Assembly: GCA_009617715.1 (NCBI GenBank)
Contig: VTFK01000136.1
Span: 868,001 to 932,000, forward strand
Reading direction: 5' to 3'
Source of the DNA: Plectrocnemia conspersa
Taxonomy: Eukaryota; Arthropoda; Insecta; Trichoptera; Polycentropodidae
Length of the DNA stretch: 64,000 nt
The notes beneath the pieces were generated by a model. The model had not been told where the DNA came from and did no database searches. It saw nothing but the letters and a program-made list of their open reading frames with translations. The translations under genes were made by a program, and so were the position numbers. This document shows, one piece after another, positions 12,401 through 24,219 of this stretch. Position 1 is the first letter of the stretch. Each line of letters opens with the position of its first letter.

Positions 12401-14280
12401 CGGAACTTTGTAAGTTAAGTTAATACAAATATTTTTTCATTGAATTTATATATTAATATATTTACATATTTTATTCATTAAAAATTGTGAGTTAAATAAT
12501 ATGTTTTTGAATAAAAATGCGTATTAGTATAGCATTTATACTCAATAATAATAAAGACAACTCATTGAATCATAACAAAAATACGAACGTAAAGGGTTAA
12601 ATTATGCATAAACTCAAATATTCACAAGATTGTATCTACAAATGTATGTAGCACGAAACATAGTAGTTATACCGTAAACGTAAAAAAGGTACTCCTAAAA
12701 TAGGCGTGTACGCAAAAGTGACAAGGTACCTCTGCGGCGCGGCGTCGTGAAAAATGGCTCATTTGATGACTGTTTTTCATTATTTTGTTAAACTGAATAC
12801 ATAACTGTAGCTTAAACTTTCCAAATACACAAAAAACGACTAAATGAATTAACTATTCGTGAAAAGACTCACATTTTAACGTTGGGCGTAAATGTCCACC
12901 ATCTACGAGGAGTTTCAAAAAGGCACTGCCCCGGCTTGCTATAGCGAAGCGCGCCAAACTAGTAGTTTCGATACAGTATGACCAGAATGTGTCTCACACA
13001 AGCTTTATATAATACTCAACAAAAAACCGCAAACACGATAAGACACCTATAGTACATTTGTCATCTCAGTGTATCACAGTTCGATGAATCATCCTAAATG
13101 CGTAACAATAAATTATGGTTAGCGCTTTCTGTGGAAAATTACACTTTGCGAATGGTAATGAATTTTTCATTAATACCACAAATATTTCATCGGATAACCT
13201 TGGAAGTAAAAAAGTAAATCGGTGAGGCGAACTTTGCGGACGCACGGTGGTTGCGTATTTCCGGCAACACAATGTGAAACTGGTACTCGATGATGACACA
13301 AATCCCATGATCTACCTGTAGTCATGTCGATTTGTGAACACTATCACCTGTTTGGTTGACTAAAACCAAGTTTGGCGGAATATAATGACCGCAATAACAT
13401 GTTGATCGATTCGATTAATATTATAAAATAGCTTAGTTCGAGTTCGCTTTATGTTAGAGTAACTTGAATTAAGAATATTGGGAGTTTGAATATTATAATA
13501 ATTGACTGACTAATATTTTTTAAAAGGTATATGTGAATTTTCACTGGTGAACTTTTTATTAGGCGTAATTTCTGTGGCGCAATGCGTTTAAGAGAAGAAA
13601 AAACATAAATAAGACTGTTTATCTTGTTATTCTTAATTACTTATAAATACTGGTTACATACTGATATTGCAACAGCGTAGTCCGTAAGGTATGAACTAGT
13701 AACCCGAAGGCTACGGGCTCGGTCTCCGGCAGCAGACTCGAGTTTTTATTAATAAAAGTGCGCTATTACTAAAAACCGAACCAAGCTGTGAATTGACATT
13801 AAATAATTGTAAATTATAATTTACAATTAATTATATAGATGTCATTGACTCTGTTGATACTGATTAATCCCGTTGTAACGCATTGGGCATACACATGTTA
13901 TATTACAACGAAAGCTTAAAAAATACAAAAACTTGGCCCTCTTACTAAATAATCTTAACACATGTTATAGTATCACATATATAAATATATCTATAATTTA
14001 ATTTCAAAATTTATATATAAATATATCTGCACGTTCTATACTAAACCAAAATGTATCTTATTGCTTTGCCTTATAAATAATTTATGAATATATTTATGCT
14101 TGCTTTAGAATATTTACATAATACGTATCTTAATCTTTCTCATATTTTTTTTTATATTAATCTTTCTCATATTTTTTTATATTCATATATGCGGTACTTG
14201 TGCTTACTCAGCACACGCGTTAATTTTAAGTTTAAATTGTAAAGGTTTATAAATTATTTTCAAGGTACAGCTATAAAATT
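9456..14280. other. Intergenic, no gene seen; small repeats
   Basis: AT-rich sequence. It holds a tRNA-like piece with GGTTCGATTC at 9831-9840, a perfect 17-bp stem at 12029-12068, a relatively GC-rich patch at 12690-13320 without a convincing reading frame, and the SINE at 13678-13915, which is listed separately. I see no supported gene. Confidence 0.4.
13678..13915 (+). repeat. SINE of a second family, same 3-prime tail
   Basis: The head contains a B-box-like GGGCTCGGTCTCCGGC, then GCAGCAGACTCGAG and a body that differs from the 8.5-kb SINE. The tail, CCCGTTGTAACGCATTGGGC, is the same tail in plus orientation. A sister copy in the opposite orientation lies at 26335-26615. Confidence 0.55.
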
Positions 14281-14289
14281 TGTGCAATA

Positions 14290-15158
14290 AAGGAATATAT
14301 TAAACGTGGTGCAGCATCCTTACCCTATCTCCAAGGAAGCGTTGGAGATAGGGTAAGATATGTAGCGCCCGGTCAACCAAAAATATTTCTGCTGTAAGTG
14401 AAAATGTGGCCGAAGACTCGGAATTGTTCGCAGCTTTTCTTATGGCTTCTTTTTGCACACTTTGGACCTGGATTTCACCTACACCCGTATAAAATTCATA
14501 TAACACAAGAACTAAAACCCAGAGACCATGAGCAGCGAATAATTTACGCAGATTGTGTGTTAGAGCAGCAAGAAGATGATTCTAATTTTTCAAAAAAATC
14601 TTCTCTAATGAGACACATTTCCACCTCTTTGAATATGTTAATAAGCAAAACTGTCGCATATGGGGCGAGGAAAATCCTCATGTAATTCACGAAAGACTAT
14701 TACATGTCCAAGAAGTGACTGTTTGGTACGCATTGTGTTCAGGCGGCGTCATTGTGCCTAACTTTTTTGAATACAATGAAAGTCGAACTGTAATAGTTAA
14801 TGGTGAGCGCTATATGCGCATGATAACTGATTATTTTTGGCAGAAATTGATGATATTATTGTGGAACACATGATATTCCATCAAGGCAGCCACACATCGT
14901 GTCTAACTTTGGAAGTTTTGCGGGAAAAGTCCTCATGTATTATTATTTCAAATTTTGGTGACGTCAACTGACCGTCAAGATCATGCGATTTAACGCCGTT
15001 GGATATTTTTGTGGTGTTACGCTAATAGTCATGTCTACGCCGACAAACCCTAAACATTGCGCACATAAAAACCAACATCCGATGTACGAAAAAGTTATCG
15101 AAAGGATCGGCTGCTGCAAAAGGTCAAGAGGCGCAATTAAATGAATATTATTTTTCAT
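14290..15158 (+). mobile_element. Degenerate Tc1/mariner-superfamily transposase, copy 1
   Basis: The plus strand encodes pieces of a DDE transposase in broken frames. In order: YKIHITQELKPRDHEQRIIY (about 14490-14540) and YADCVLEQQEDDSNFSKK, then text matching the ALWSGGV block near 14745, an HHG-type block near 14860, and SCDLTPLD near 14970-15005 with the third catalytic D. The copy has many stops and is dead. Near its 5-prime end a 16-bp perfect stem (14319-14334 with 14342-14357) duplicates an element sequence in inverse. Confidence 0.75.
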
Positions 15159-15160
15159 AA

Positions 15161-15655
15161 TTAATGAAATACATCAAATGTTCGATTAAAAAAATCCGAA
15201 TATATCTTTAAAAAAGCTTGGAAACTATTTTTTAAATACCAGAGGTGGTAATATGCCTCATCAGAAAAGAAGATTTTCTTTGAAAAATCAGTATTAACTT
15301 CTTGCTGCACTAACACCCAATCTGCGTAAATTATTTGCTGTCTCATGGTTTCAGATCTTGTTATCTGAATTTTATACAGGTGTAGGTGCAAGTGCAAAAT
15401 GGGCCAAAGGAGCCATAAGAAAAGCCCAAAAGCTATGAATCGACAATTCCAGGTTTTCGGCCACTTTCACTTACAGTAGCAAAATTCTCGGCTGAATGAG
15501 CGTTATAATGATGCACAGGTCTTACCGCTTCCAGTCTTTTAATATTTTTTCACTACATTGTGGATTGTTCGCTCAGTAGGACGATGAAATTGTCCACAAT
15601 CTTTCCGTAAATTTCGATACATAGTTCGTACAGAGTTGTTATTTTTGTAGAACAA
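15161..15655 (-). mobile_element. Degenerate Tc1/mariner-superfamily transposase, copy 2
   Basis: The minus strand encodes a related, truncated transposase: LYKIQITRSE, then IIYADWVLVQQEVNTDFSKK and IFFSDEAYYH with the first catalytic D. The helix-turn-helix part lies upstream at about 15560-15480. The copy points toward copy 1, so the two relics are tail to tail. Confidence 0.75.
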
Positions 15656-16252
15656 TTGAATAAATTTTAGTTTAGGGAAAATTGCATTCTATTAAGATTG
15701 TATTTTTTAATAAACAATTTTTATTAATAGCTCAGGCTTTAAATTAAGTCACTTGTATAAAATGTGACTAACGCTTGTTCTGTCTATTCTTAAATTATAA
15801 CTAATTTTAATATTGCATTGTTGTATTGTAATATAAATACAATAAAAAAATATAACCAGCAATAAATTATTATTTTAATTTTATTCCTTATAACATTATA
15901 TCAGTAAGTGGTTAATGAAAAGAATCTTTTATAGCTAAATGATGGTAATTAGTTAAGTTTATTGAATAGTGCAGTGATGCTTTATAATGCCATCCATATA
16001 TATTACTGCAAACGTAATGAGAAATTAAACTTGATATTTCAAAATAATTAAATTCAAAAAATGTTTTTATAAATATATTTAAATGTTAATAAATACATGC
16101 ACATAGTTATATTTTGTAGTATACGCACTTAAAATATATTCATAGATATACGACCTTTGTACGACATCAGGTATTCATTTATGCTTTAAGTACAATATAA
16201 ATAAATATTTAAACAAATCACATATGAATAATAATTTGATAGAAATTACTCA
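15656..16252. other. AT-rich intergenic spacer
   Basis: AT-rich sequence that includes the 3-prime side of the THAP-ZAD gene. Nothing else was recognised. Confidence 0.4.
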
Positions 16253-17724
16253 TTATGACACATTAACTTTTAACAATGATATCTTTTTCTTGCACAAATG
16301 TTTGTGGTTTGCTTTGTGAGCCTTTTTGCACATGTTACATTTTGTCGTCTTTTTAATTTCAGTATTGCATTTCTTTTCGCATAAATATTTAACATGGTTG
16401 TTTAGAGCGTATTTGCTTATAAATTTCTCATCGCAGAATTTACAAATTACTGTGCTATTTGATAAAATTGTTGAAATCGTATTGCTTTTATTTGTGTTAA
16501 CTACTTTAGCAATTGGCTTTTCTTTAACTATTTGCGGTTGTGGATTAACGTTTTGAATATTTAAGACGTTTTCTTCCTGTCTGGGTTTAAACGATTTGAA
16601 GTCAATTTGTATAGGATCAATCTTTATGTCTTCTAGAATTTCAATCTTTTTGTTAATATTTCGGCTTGAAGGTGTAGCTTTTATTTCTTTATCGGCACAA
16701 GGTGTCATAAGTTCCTTTTTAATCGGAATTCTAAAAGGAACATCTTCTAAATGTAGCATTTTATGAGTCGGAGTAAAAGACGAAACATTCTGATATGCAA
16801 AATTGTGTTTGGAACTTATCGTTGCTGTTTGATAGTTAGGTATTGGATTACCTTCATTAATTATTAACGATTTCATAATTAAATTTCGTTTATTGAAATT
16901 TGTATTTGCATTCGATATGATTACTTTATCGCTACTTTCGATTTCTAATGGTTTTGCAGTATCTGAATCACTTTCCATTATGGTCATATTGTCATAATTT
17001 TGTTCATCATTATAACTTCTTTCAGTTACTGCTTCACTCATATTTACTGAGCAAAATCTTTTAATCAATACCTTCTGGGTCTGTTCAATTTTTGATATAA
17101 GCTGTTCAAATTTTTCAAGATTAATTTCACAATATTGACACACAGATAGTGGCAGTACATCATTTTTTGATATCAAAAGCTGAAAACATTTTTGAATTCG
17201 CAAAGCAAAAACGTCATCTTTTTCAAATATATGCTTTAAATCCGATCTAAATTCGTTTCCACATAATCTACAAGTTTTATTAATATCCCCCGTTGCTTCT
17301 AATATAATGTCTTCACTGGGAATGATTTCCAAATCGATATTAGTCTTGTTTTTATTATCATTTTCATTAATAAATTTGATTGTCGGTATAACATTGGCTT
17401 TCAATCTTGATAGATTTGTGTTGACTTGAAAATCGGTAGGTAGAAAGTGAGCGCTGCATATTGTTAAATATTTCGTGGGTTTCCAATCATCTCCATATTC
17501 CAAAAAATCAATCCATTTTTGAAGAAGTACAGCATTAGTAGTTGGAAACCTGTAATTTAAATACATAAAAAACATGAAATACTAATTATATTTATATGAG
17601 ATTTTCATATGCAATTCGTCATCATATAAATAGTAATCTGACAGAGAACTTACATATGAAACGACATTTTATCTTTAGGCCTCTTTTTAAATGGGCAGTT
17701 TTTTACACAACAATTTTTCACCAT
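16253..17724 (-). CDS. THAP-ZAD-C2H2 zinc finger protein
   Basis: A probable sequence-specific DNA-binding nuclear protein. Two exons on the minus strand: 17724-17654 and 17549-16253, with GT-AG junctions, giving 455 residues. The split ATG codon at the junction keeps the frame. Residues 1-85 form a THAP domain: C5 and C10 in MVKNCCVKNC, then CSAHF with C55 and H58, W residues between, and NVIPTIKF at the domain end. Residues 117-190 form a ZAD domain starting CRLCGNEF, with CQYCEINLEKF as the second cysteine pair; in insects ZAD mediates dimerisation. A linker rich in Asn, Lys and Ser follows, then one or two C-terminal Cys/His fingers (CKFCDEKF and CNMCKK). The start was chosen because it supplies the THAP cysteines. 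Target genes cannot be inferred. Confidence 0.88.
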
Positions 17725-18770
17725 TATGCGCGAATATTAAAAATAGTTTTTGCAAAAACATTGATTGAAGCAGAAACAAAACAATGTAATGTGTACTTCA
17801 CAGAACATGACAGTTCGACTTTTAGTGTTGCCAACAATAAAATCATTTTTTAATGGAATGTTGCTGAAATCGTAATAATAGAAATAAACTATTTATAACT
17901 TTTAGCCTCTTATGTAACTTTTGCTACATTGCGGTAATTAATGGTATTCATAATTATTATTATGAATATATTTGGAGTTTTTGGAAAGTTGCTTGTAAAT
18001 AACAATATTACCGATCTGTTGAGCGATATATAGATAAAACACAATTTTAATGATTGAAAAATGGTTGATTATGTGACGAAATGACATCGTAAATATACAT
18101 TTTAGTATAAAGTAAAGAGAAGTGAACGATTCGTTACCCCAGGGCTATCAATTCGAGTCGCACCGTCATATACCACGAACAAACGCAAATTGTGAAACGT
18201 CATGTACCACAGTACTAAAAAGAAAAACCCCACTAACGCGTCGCAGTTATGTTTTTTATATATAAGAAAAAAGCTCTTGCTGTCGATTAGTTATATAAAA
18301 TATAAAGGAATAATCGGTTGGAAAAACAGTAACATATTTAGATCTCACATTACGTTTTAAACTTTCGTGTAAATCTTAAGTGGGTTAACCAATTAAAAAA
18401 TCAAAGCTCCTAGAGTTATATTCTCTTATTTTCTGTATTACAATATTAAAAATAAATTACTTATTTAAAAATCAATAATAAGACTTGTAATTTTGTATGC
18501 TTTGCTAGCTTAACTACTCAATAAACCAAGCAAAAAATATCATTAAGAATCGCGCCAAAAGTTTCATGATTTGTCCGCAATTCTAAACTCTTAAAAATAT
18601 TTTAATATATTACTAATAGGTATATAATATATACATATATGTTATATAACAGGGATGAAAATAAGTAAATAATTAATTCTATCGTGTATAAAAATTCCGT
18701 ATTATATTAATAAAAAAGGTAAAAGGAAATCATGTGTGTCAATACACAAAAACTAGATAATTGGGCAATA
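17725..18770. other. Intergenic 5-prime side of the THAP-ZAD gene
   Basis: AT-rich sequence. Nothing beyond weak simple repeats was seen. Confidence 0.35.
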
Positions 18771-18775
18771 TACCC

Positions 18776-18865
18776 ATGGTGTACTGCTCCGAATACGAAC
18801 CCAACGACGCAGCCTATGCGCTTTTCAACTGCCCAGCTTGGACAGAGAAAAGGAACACAAGATAA
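18776..18865 (+). mobile_element. LINE reverse transcriptase C-terminal Cys/His fragment
   Basis: A short plus-strand frame reads YCSEYEPNDAAYALFNCPAW followed by TEKRN. The pattern C-x(n)-E/D-A-x-H/Y-x-LF-x-CPxW-x-x-x-R is the C-terminal finger of R1/Jockey-type LINEs. The usual first CxxC is incomplete, and a stop follows at 18863-18865. It is a relic of about 90 bases inside a less AT-rich island (18770-19000). Confidence 0.6.
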
Positions 18866-19208
18866 GCTTTCTGCAAAGAATCAGGCGCGGGCAGTGAGAT
18901 AGTTTCCCTCTGAGAGATAAAAGCATGTTGACCGTATGCTCCTATCTCTCACTCACTCTCGTCACTTACCACTGAACTGGTTCTTAATCACTGATCTGAC
19001 CAATGCTAATTTGTCAAACAGTAATCCAAAAACATTTTGTTTTATGAAACAATTATTTTATATAAAACATATTTAAATTGTCCTCTACTTATAATATTTT
19101 GATTGTGTTAAAAAAAATATAAGTAAGGCTATGGTCGAAATAATTGGTGCCACGACCATCAACGCTTCGCGCCGTTTGAAAGCGCGGTTGACGTTTACCA
19201 GTAGTAAA

Positions 19209-19652
19209 ATGTCAAGCGGTGACGATGTTCAAACTAAAATCTTGCAAGAACTCAGAGAAATAATTAAATTGGAGTATTTAATGTCCGTATTATCATTATT
19301 TCGTTACACGATTATCATATGTTTCATATTTTGACTACTAACAATGTTTTAATGATAACAATTTTATTTTTCAATAACTTTTAGAGAAGCAGAATTGGAT
19401 AGCATTAACACCATGGTTAAATCTAAGGGATCTTTCGACACTGCTCTTACCAAGGTATTGTTTGATTTTGTATTTTTTTAAATTGTACAGGTTACTTATT
19501 TAAATATGTATTTACAGGGCATAGAATCGACAAAACATCTTGGAAATATGTTAAAAGTACTACCGAATAATGAAATAGTACAAAAGTACAAAGACATTAA
19601 AGCAAACCTGCCTATGCAAGTAACTGAAATGGACGATGAACCTTCTATTTGA
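19209..19652 (+). CDS. Small conserved-looking protein, 89 residues, function unknown
   Basis: I do not recognise this gene. Three exons: 19209-19273, 19385-19454 and 19518-19652, all with GT-AG junctions and correct phase. The protein is helical and charged, with KILQELREIIK near the N-terminus (likely coiled coil) and KVLPNNEIVQKYKDIKANLP in the third exon. It ends in an acidic tail, EMDDEPSI. An in-frame ATG at 19131 would add 26 residues; I chose 19209 because the longer leader is Arg/Thr-rich and unlike the rest. The stop lies 95 bases from the stop of HACL1 on the other strand, so the 3-prime UTRs probably overlap. It could be a small subunit of a larger complex, but this is a guess. 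Confidence 0.75.
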
Positions 19653-19747
19653 TATGATGATTTAAGTGTAATATAAGTAAAATTAAAATATTTTTTCAAA
19701 ATTGATTATTTATTCATAATATAAAAACAGTATATAAAATATATCAT

Positions 19748-22700
19748 TTACAATTTTGATTCAGTTAACCAGTTAAAATTCTGCGGCTTTCTATCAGCAC
19801 TAGGGCTAATTATAACGTTGATGATACTGGGTTTATCGTTGATTTTAAGACTTTTATCGATCGCTTGTTTAATTTCTTCCACCGTCCTTACGAAGAATCC
19901 TTTTTCGTTGAACATCTCCATCATTTTTTCATAGTGAAATTCAGTTGATAGTGAAAAGGGTGGTGTTCTAAAATTGTACATGTTAAAAAATATTATATAT
20001 ATATACATATGATAAATGCTATATAGGTAATATACGTACACATTTGCAATATCACCAGATTCTTGTATACTTTTCATGCTATCTCCATCAAGACCACCAT
20101 ATATACCATTATTGTTGACAATAATGATTATTATCGGAAGTTTGTAACGGAACATTGTCTCAATTTCCATTCCTAATTGTTCAACACAACATATCAAATA
20201 TGATATAAACATAACATAGTAAATATTGGGTGCGATTAACAGGGAATTATTTTAAGAGATATGTGCATTTAAATAAATATTTTGTCCCATAATACGAATT
20301 CTTTGTGCATTTATGTAAAGTAAATTTTCTTCGTTGCCGAGAGTTATTCATGGGGTGTTCACTGTTCTGACCGATGCTTGCTCGCATTTAATCTTTCCAA
20401 ACAGTAATGCACAAACAATTCGTTTTATAGAAAACTATTTTATATATTGTCCTTATAAATATTATTCAAAAACATAAGGTGATTATAAAGTTCAATAACA
20501 AATAAAATGCTAAATTATTTATGCAAAATGTATCATAAACACCTGTCCAAATATTTAACGAAACTAATTGATCTATTATGATATAAATTAAGAACTAAGT
20601 TTTTTTAGTTCTTAATTTATGTTATAATAGAATTACCGAAAATCGCTGCAGCGAAATAACTGTTGAGTGGCCACGAAACAATCGTAATTTTTTTAATATA
20701 CCTTAATGTCTATTGGTTCATAGTTACTAAATGTTAGGACGCTGTGTTGGTAATTAAATTATCTTTAACCAGCAGTTCCCAGAAAAATTAATATTCATAA
20801 TCGCCGTTTCTCTGCTGCGCCATTTTTTTTTATATATATATTATATGTACGTACTATATTGTTGTATTTACCATTATTTCATATAAAAATATTCAAAATA
20901 ACTATTTTATATTGTGACGATCTTCTAAATCGACAATATATAAATATACAAAGTGCTTATGTGCTTATACCTGAAAATCCAAACGCAGAATCTCCTTCAA
21001 CGCATACAACTTTTTTTTTTATTCGGTGCATTATTTTTACACCAAAAAGCAGCAGCAATCGCAAAGCCTAATCCAACCTTAATTGTATAATAATAATAAT
21101 TTAATAAATAGTTTGAGATTATTATCTTATGCAAATAATGCTTACTCCCATTGTTCCAAAAGTACCGGCGTCCAATCTGTGCCTCGCTTCTGTATTTAGC
21201 AACATTCCACGACCGATATCCATAGTATTAGCCCCTTCGCTTACAATAATACAATCTTTTGGAATTGTATTCTGTACTACTTTAAAAACTGCGTAATAGT
21301 TGAGCGGTGGAGTCGTAATAGACGATTGTTGCTATAATTATGAATTATATATTTAATTTACAAGTAAATAAGATGCCAGTAATCAATTTTACCTCTATGA
21401 ACAGTTTGTTCTTTTCACTCTTTTTGTTCAAAGAATCCCACCATGGATTGGCTTTCATGTTTAATTTCAATTTTCTGTTGTACAACTCTTGTGTCAATTG
21501 TTCGACAAAAGGCAATATGTCTGATTGTACTGCCACTTGAGTGAGAATGCTGTTGTTTAGTTCTTCGGGACAAATGTCAACCTAAGTATAAAATTGTTTA
21601 ATATGTTTTATAATATTTTGTGATAAATGTGAAAATATTACTTGTATGACTTTGACGTGGCTTGAGAAACGTGGAGTTCTTCCAAAATGCAGGATCCAAT
21701 TGAGTCTCGCTCCTAGTAGCAGCACTACATCGGCATCAAGTAAAGCGGTCGTTCTAGCCGAAGCTACACATTGTATAGCATTATCCGGAACAACACCCTT
21801 TCCTGTGAGTTATATAATTTCTATAAAAAACTGTTTTTAAATGGCTCGTATTTTTTGGGTCAGAATTTATAGTAATTGATCGGAATTTATATTAAATGGT
21901 TAGAATTTAAATAAAAAATTCATAAAGAAAGTTGATCTGCAATGAAGCATTGAGATTAAATCAATAACTTTTGTAAGAAATAATAACAATTGGCTATCTT
22001 ATTGACCTTATGGATGAAATTTAAATGTAAATAGCATGTTGGTATAATAACGAATTAATAAGTATAATAAAAATAATGTTTATACCCATAGGTGTTGGCA
22101 AAAATGGTATATTAGTCTTCTCAATCATGTTTCTGATGGCCTTCTCGGCTCGAGCATACGCAGCACCCTTTCCAACAATAACTAGAGGTCTCTCAGCGTT
22201 CGACAGCAAATCAGCAGCCTGCTTCACGAGGGACGGTGCTGGAAAACTTCTTTCGAGAGGTGGAGACGTATAAGTTTTTTGCACCGAATCCTCACTAACT
22301 ACACTCTATAATAGTATTTTTTAATAATTATATAAAATAATACATATGTATATAATAAATTAAAACATACTCGTAAAAGAGTGCCTGGAAAATCTAAATA
22401 AGACACGCCAGGACGTCCATACATGGAAAATCTCACTGCTTTCTCGACGTGTTGAGGGATCAAACTTGCGGCTGGTGGTCTTGCCGAGTATTTGCAATAC
22501 GGACGGCTTAGATCGACCTTTAAATATATGTTATAAAATTGTTTTTCAATTTATTAATACTATATAAATTACCTGTGGGCATTCTTGGAATCCGCCGATC
22601 CCTTCGTGATCTTCTGAAGTCGAACCAGCGATCACCAAAAGCGGCCAGCAGTTGATTTGAGCGTTAGCCATTCCTCCATAACAGTGTAGTAAACCAGGCC

Positions 22701-23315
22701 CAGAAACGACGAGGCAAATTCCAGGCTTTCCTTTATTTAAATGAATTATATGCTTATGTTTTATACATTATATATGTACATACACATGTTATTTTATTAC
22801 CTGTAAGGTACCCAATAGCTTGTGCTGCGTAACAAGCGGCTTGTTCATTTCTCATTCCGACATACTTCAAGCCAACAGATTGCATTGCCATTGATAATTC
22901 AATAACAGGGGTGCCCGATAATACCGAAAACATATTCCAAGCCCTATGATAATACTTTTTAATTAATTATAAGTCAGGAAAAACATTATTAATTACATAA
23001 CATTGATAACGTTTTTAATTTAGATTATGCACTGAATAATCAATTACGAAACTAAGAGATTATTTTGTTATGTACAAGGATTAAGATTAGCGACGAAATA
23101 TAGTTAATATATTGCAAACAAATTAAATATAATATATCAAAATAAATTAAATATCATTAATATATTATTTTAATATAGATAAAAATAAGTTCGATACATA
23201 TATAAAGATCTTATTATTATATATTTTGTACTTAAAAGTTTCCTTATTAATCTAATAAATTTACCTGATCCTTTAGGGCCTGTGCCAAAATATTGTTTCC
23301 GTCTGTTTCAGCCAT
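19748..23315 (-). CDS. HACL1: 2-hydroxyacyl-CoA lyase (two frame breaks)
   Basis: A peroxisomal thiamine-diphosphate enzyme that cleaves 2-hydroxyacyl-CoA to formyl-CoA and an aldehyde in alpha-oxidation of fatty acids. Eleven exons, minus: 23315-23265, 22943-22801, 22730-22573, 22517-22371, 22305-22086, 21802-21642, 21581-21393, 21331-21146, 21077-20971, 20172-20040 and 19967-19748. After correction it is 570 residues, like the family. Visible marks: [20 protein letters not shown] (substrate-binding N-domain), [20 protein letters not shown], the ThDP/Mg motif GDSAFGFSG...VNNNG near residues 446-476, and a C-terminal SKL, a canonical peroxisome signal. Two exons have one base too many: exon 2 at 22914-22916 (CCC on plus) and exon 9 in the T10 run at 21011-21020. 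All other exons are clean. Either assembly errors or a recent pseudogene; I favour errors. Confidence 0.93.
20573..20630. repeat. 24-bp inverted repeat in HACL1 intron 9
   Basis: Arms of 24 bases with two mismatches surround a T-rich loop of about 10 bases. It lies in the largest HACL1 intron that follows a coding exon (20173-20970). It is a likely MITE relic. Confidence 0.5.
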
Positions 23316-24130
23316 CTTTGTAGTGCAAAATTATTGTACAAAACAGTTTAAAGGTCGACTGTTGGCATACAACTGATAGTTCAACAAGTTCGCAATTCTT
23401 ATCGCTCTCGTCGATAAAACGGTTACCTATTAGTGAACTGTCACTTTTGACGTTTATCGTGGACTGTTTTATCGACATCATTCGCTAAAGCGCAAATTAT
23501 GAATGTTTATTTTTTTGGTCTAAACACAAAAATTATACAGAAAATTTTACACAAAAATTATACAGAAAATTTTATATATATTTTTTTAAGTAAGGGGAAA
23601 TATTAATAAAAATATTTATTCACTATTAAACTAATATCATTATCACGCAAAAGTAATAAATATTTTATTATTATTGACGTATAAGTAATTTTCAATATTA
23701 TTCCTGAAATTAGTTAATAATAATTATGAATATAATATTCAGATTTATTCTGATTCTTAAATCTATGTTCATTTATTTATGAAATTCTACGGATTAATTG
23801 TTATTTGCAATTTATGTTTTCTCGTGTATATTTAGGTGAGACAATATAATAAAACATAATGTAATTGAAATCATACGTAACAGAAACATATTGTGTTAAT
23901 TATATTAAATCTAAGATTATGTTAGGATTGAGAAAATGTGTATTTCCACTAAGATGAAATATAAACTGATTTATAATAAAATACAATCGTATTGAAAGTT
24001 CTGTATTTATTGGATCAGTAATTTAATTGAGCGGTCAATAATTTTAATAAATGTTCATTAATTGTTATATATAGTAAGTCGTTAAATGCTTGTAATGGTA
24101 TTACATTATTAGTAATTTTTAAAGTGTTGT
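23316..24130. other. Intergenic 5-prime side of HACL1
   Basis: AT-rich sequence with a slightly GC-richer patch (23340-23500) just upstream of the HACL1 start, the likely promoter region. No gene seen. Confidence 0.4.
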
Positions 24131-24134
24131 TTTT

Positions 24135-24196
24135 ATTATTTTAAATCTGTTTTTAAATTTAACGGTAGTTAAATTTAAAAACAGATTTAAAATAAT
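24135..24196. repeat. Perfect 29-bp palindrome with 4-base loop
   Basis: Arms 24135-24163 and 24168-24196 are exact inverse complements around GGTA. A 17-base piece (TAACGGTAGTTAAATTT) from the centre is repeated at about 24201-24217. Confidence 0.75.
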
Positions 24197-24219
24197 AATT
24201 TAACGGTAGTTAAATTTCT

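Noticed and set aside
13066..13308. 80-codon open frame on the minus strand
   Set aside because: No domain, no splice context and a composition like random AT-rich antisense; no homology that I recognise.
19131..19208. Longer N-terminus for the 89-residue protein
   Set aside because: In frame, but the leader is unlike the rest and the inner ATG has an acceptable context; left open.
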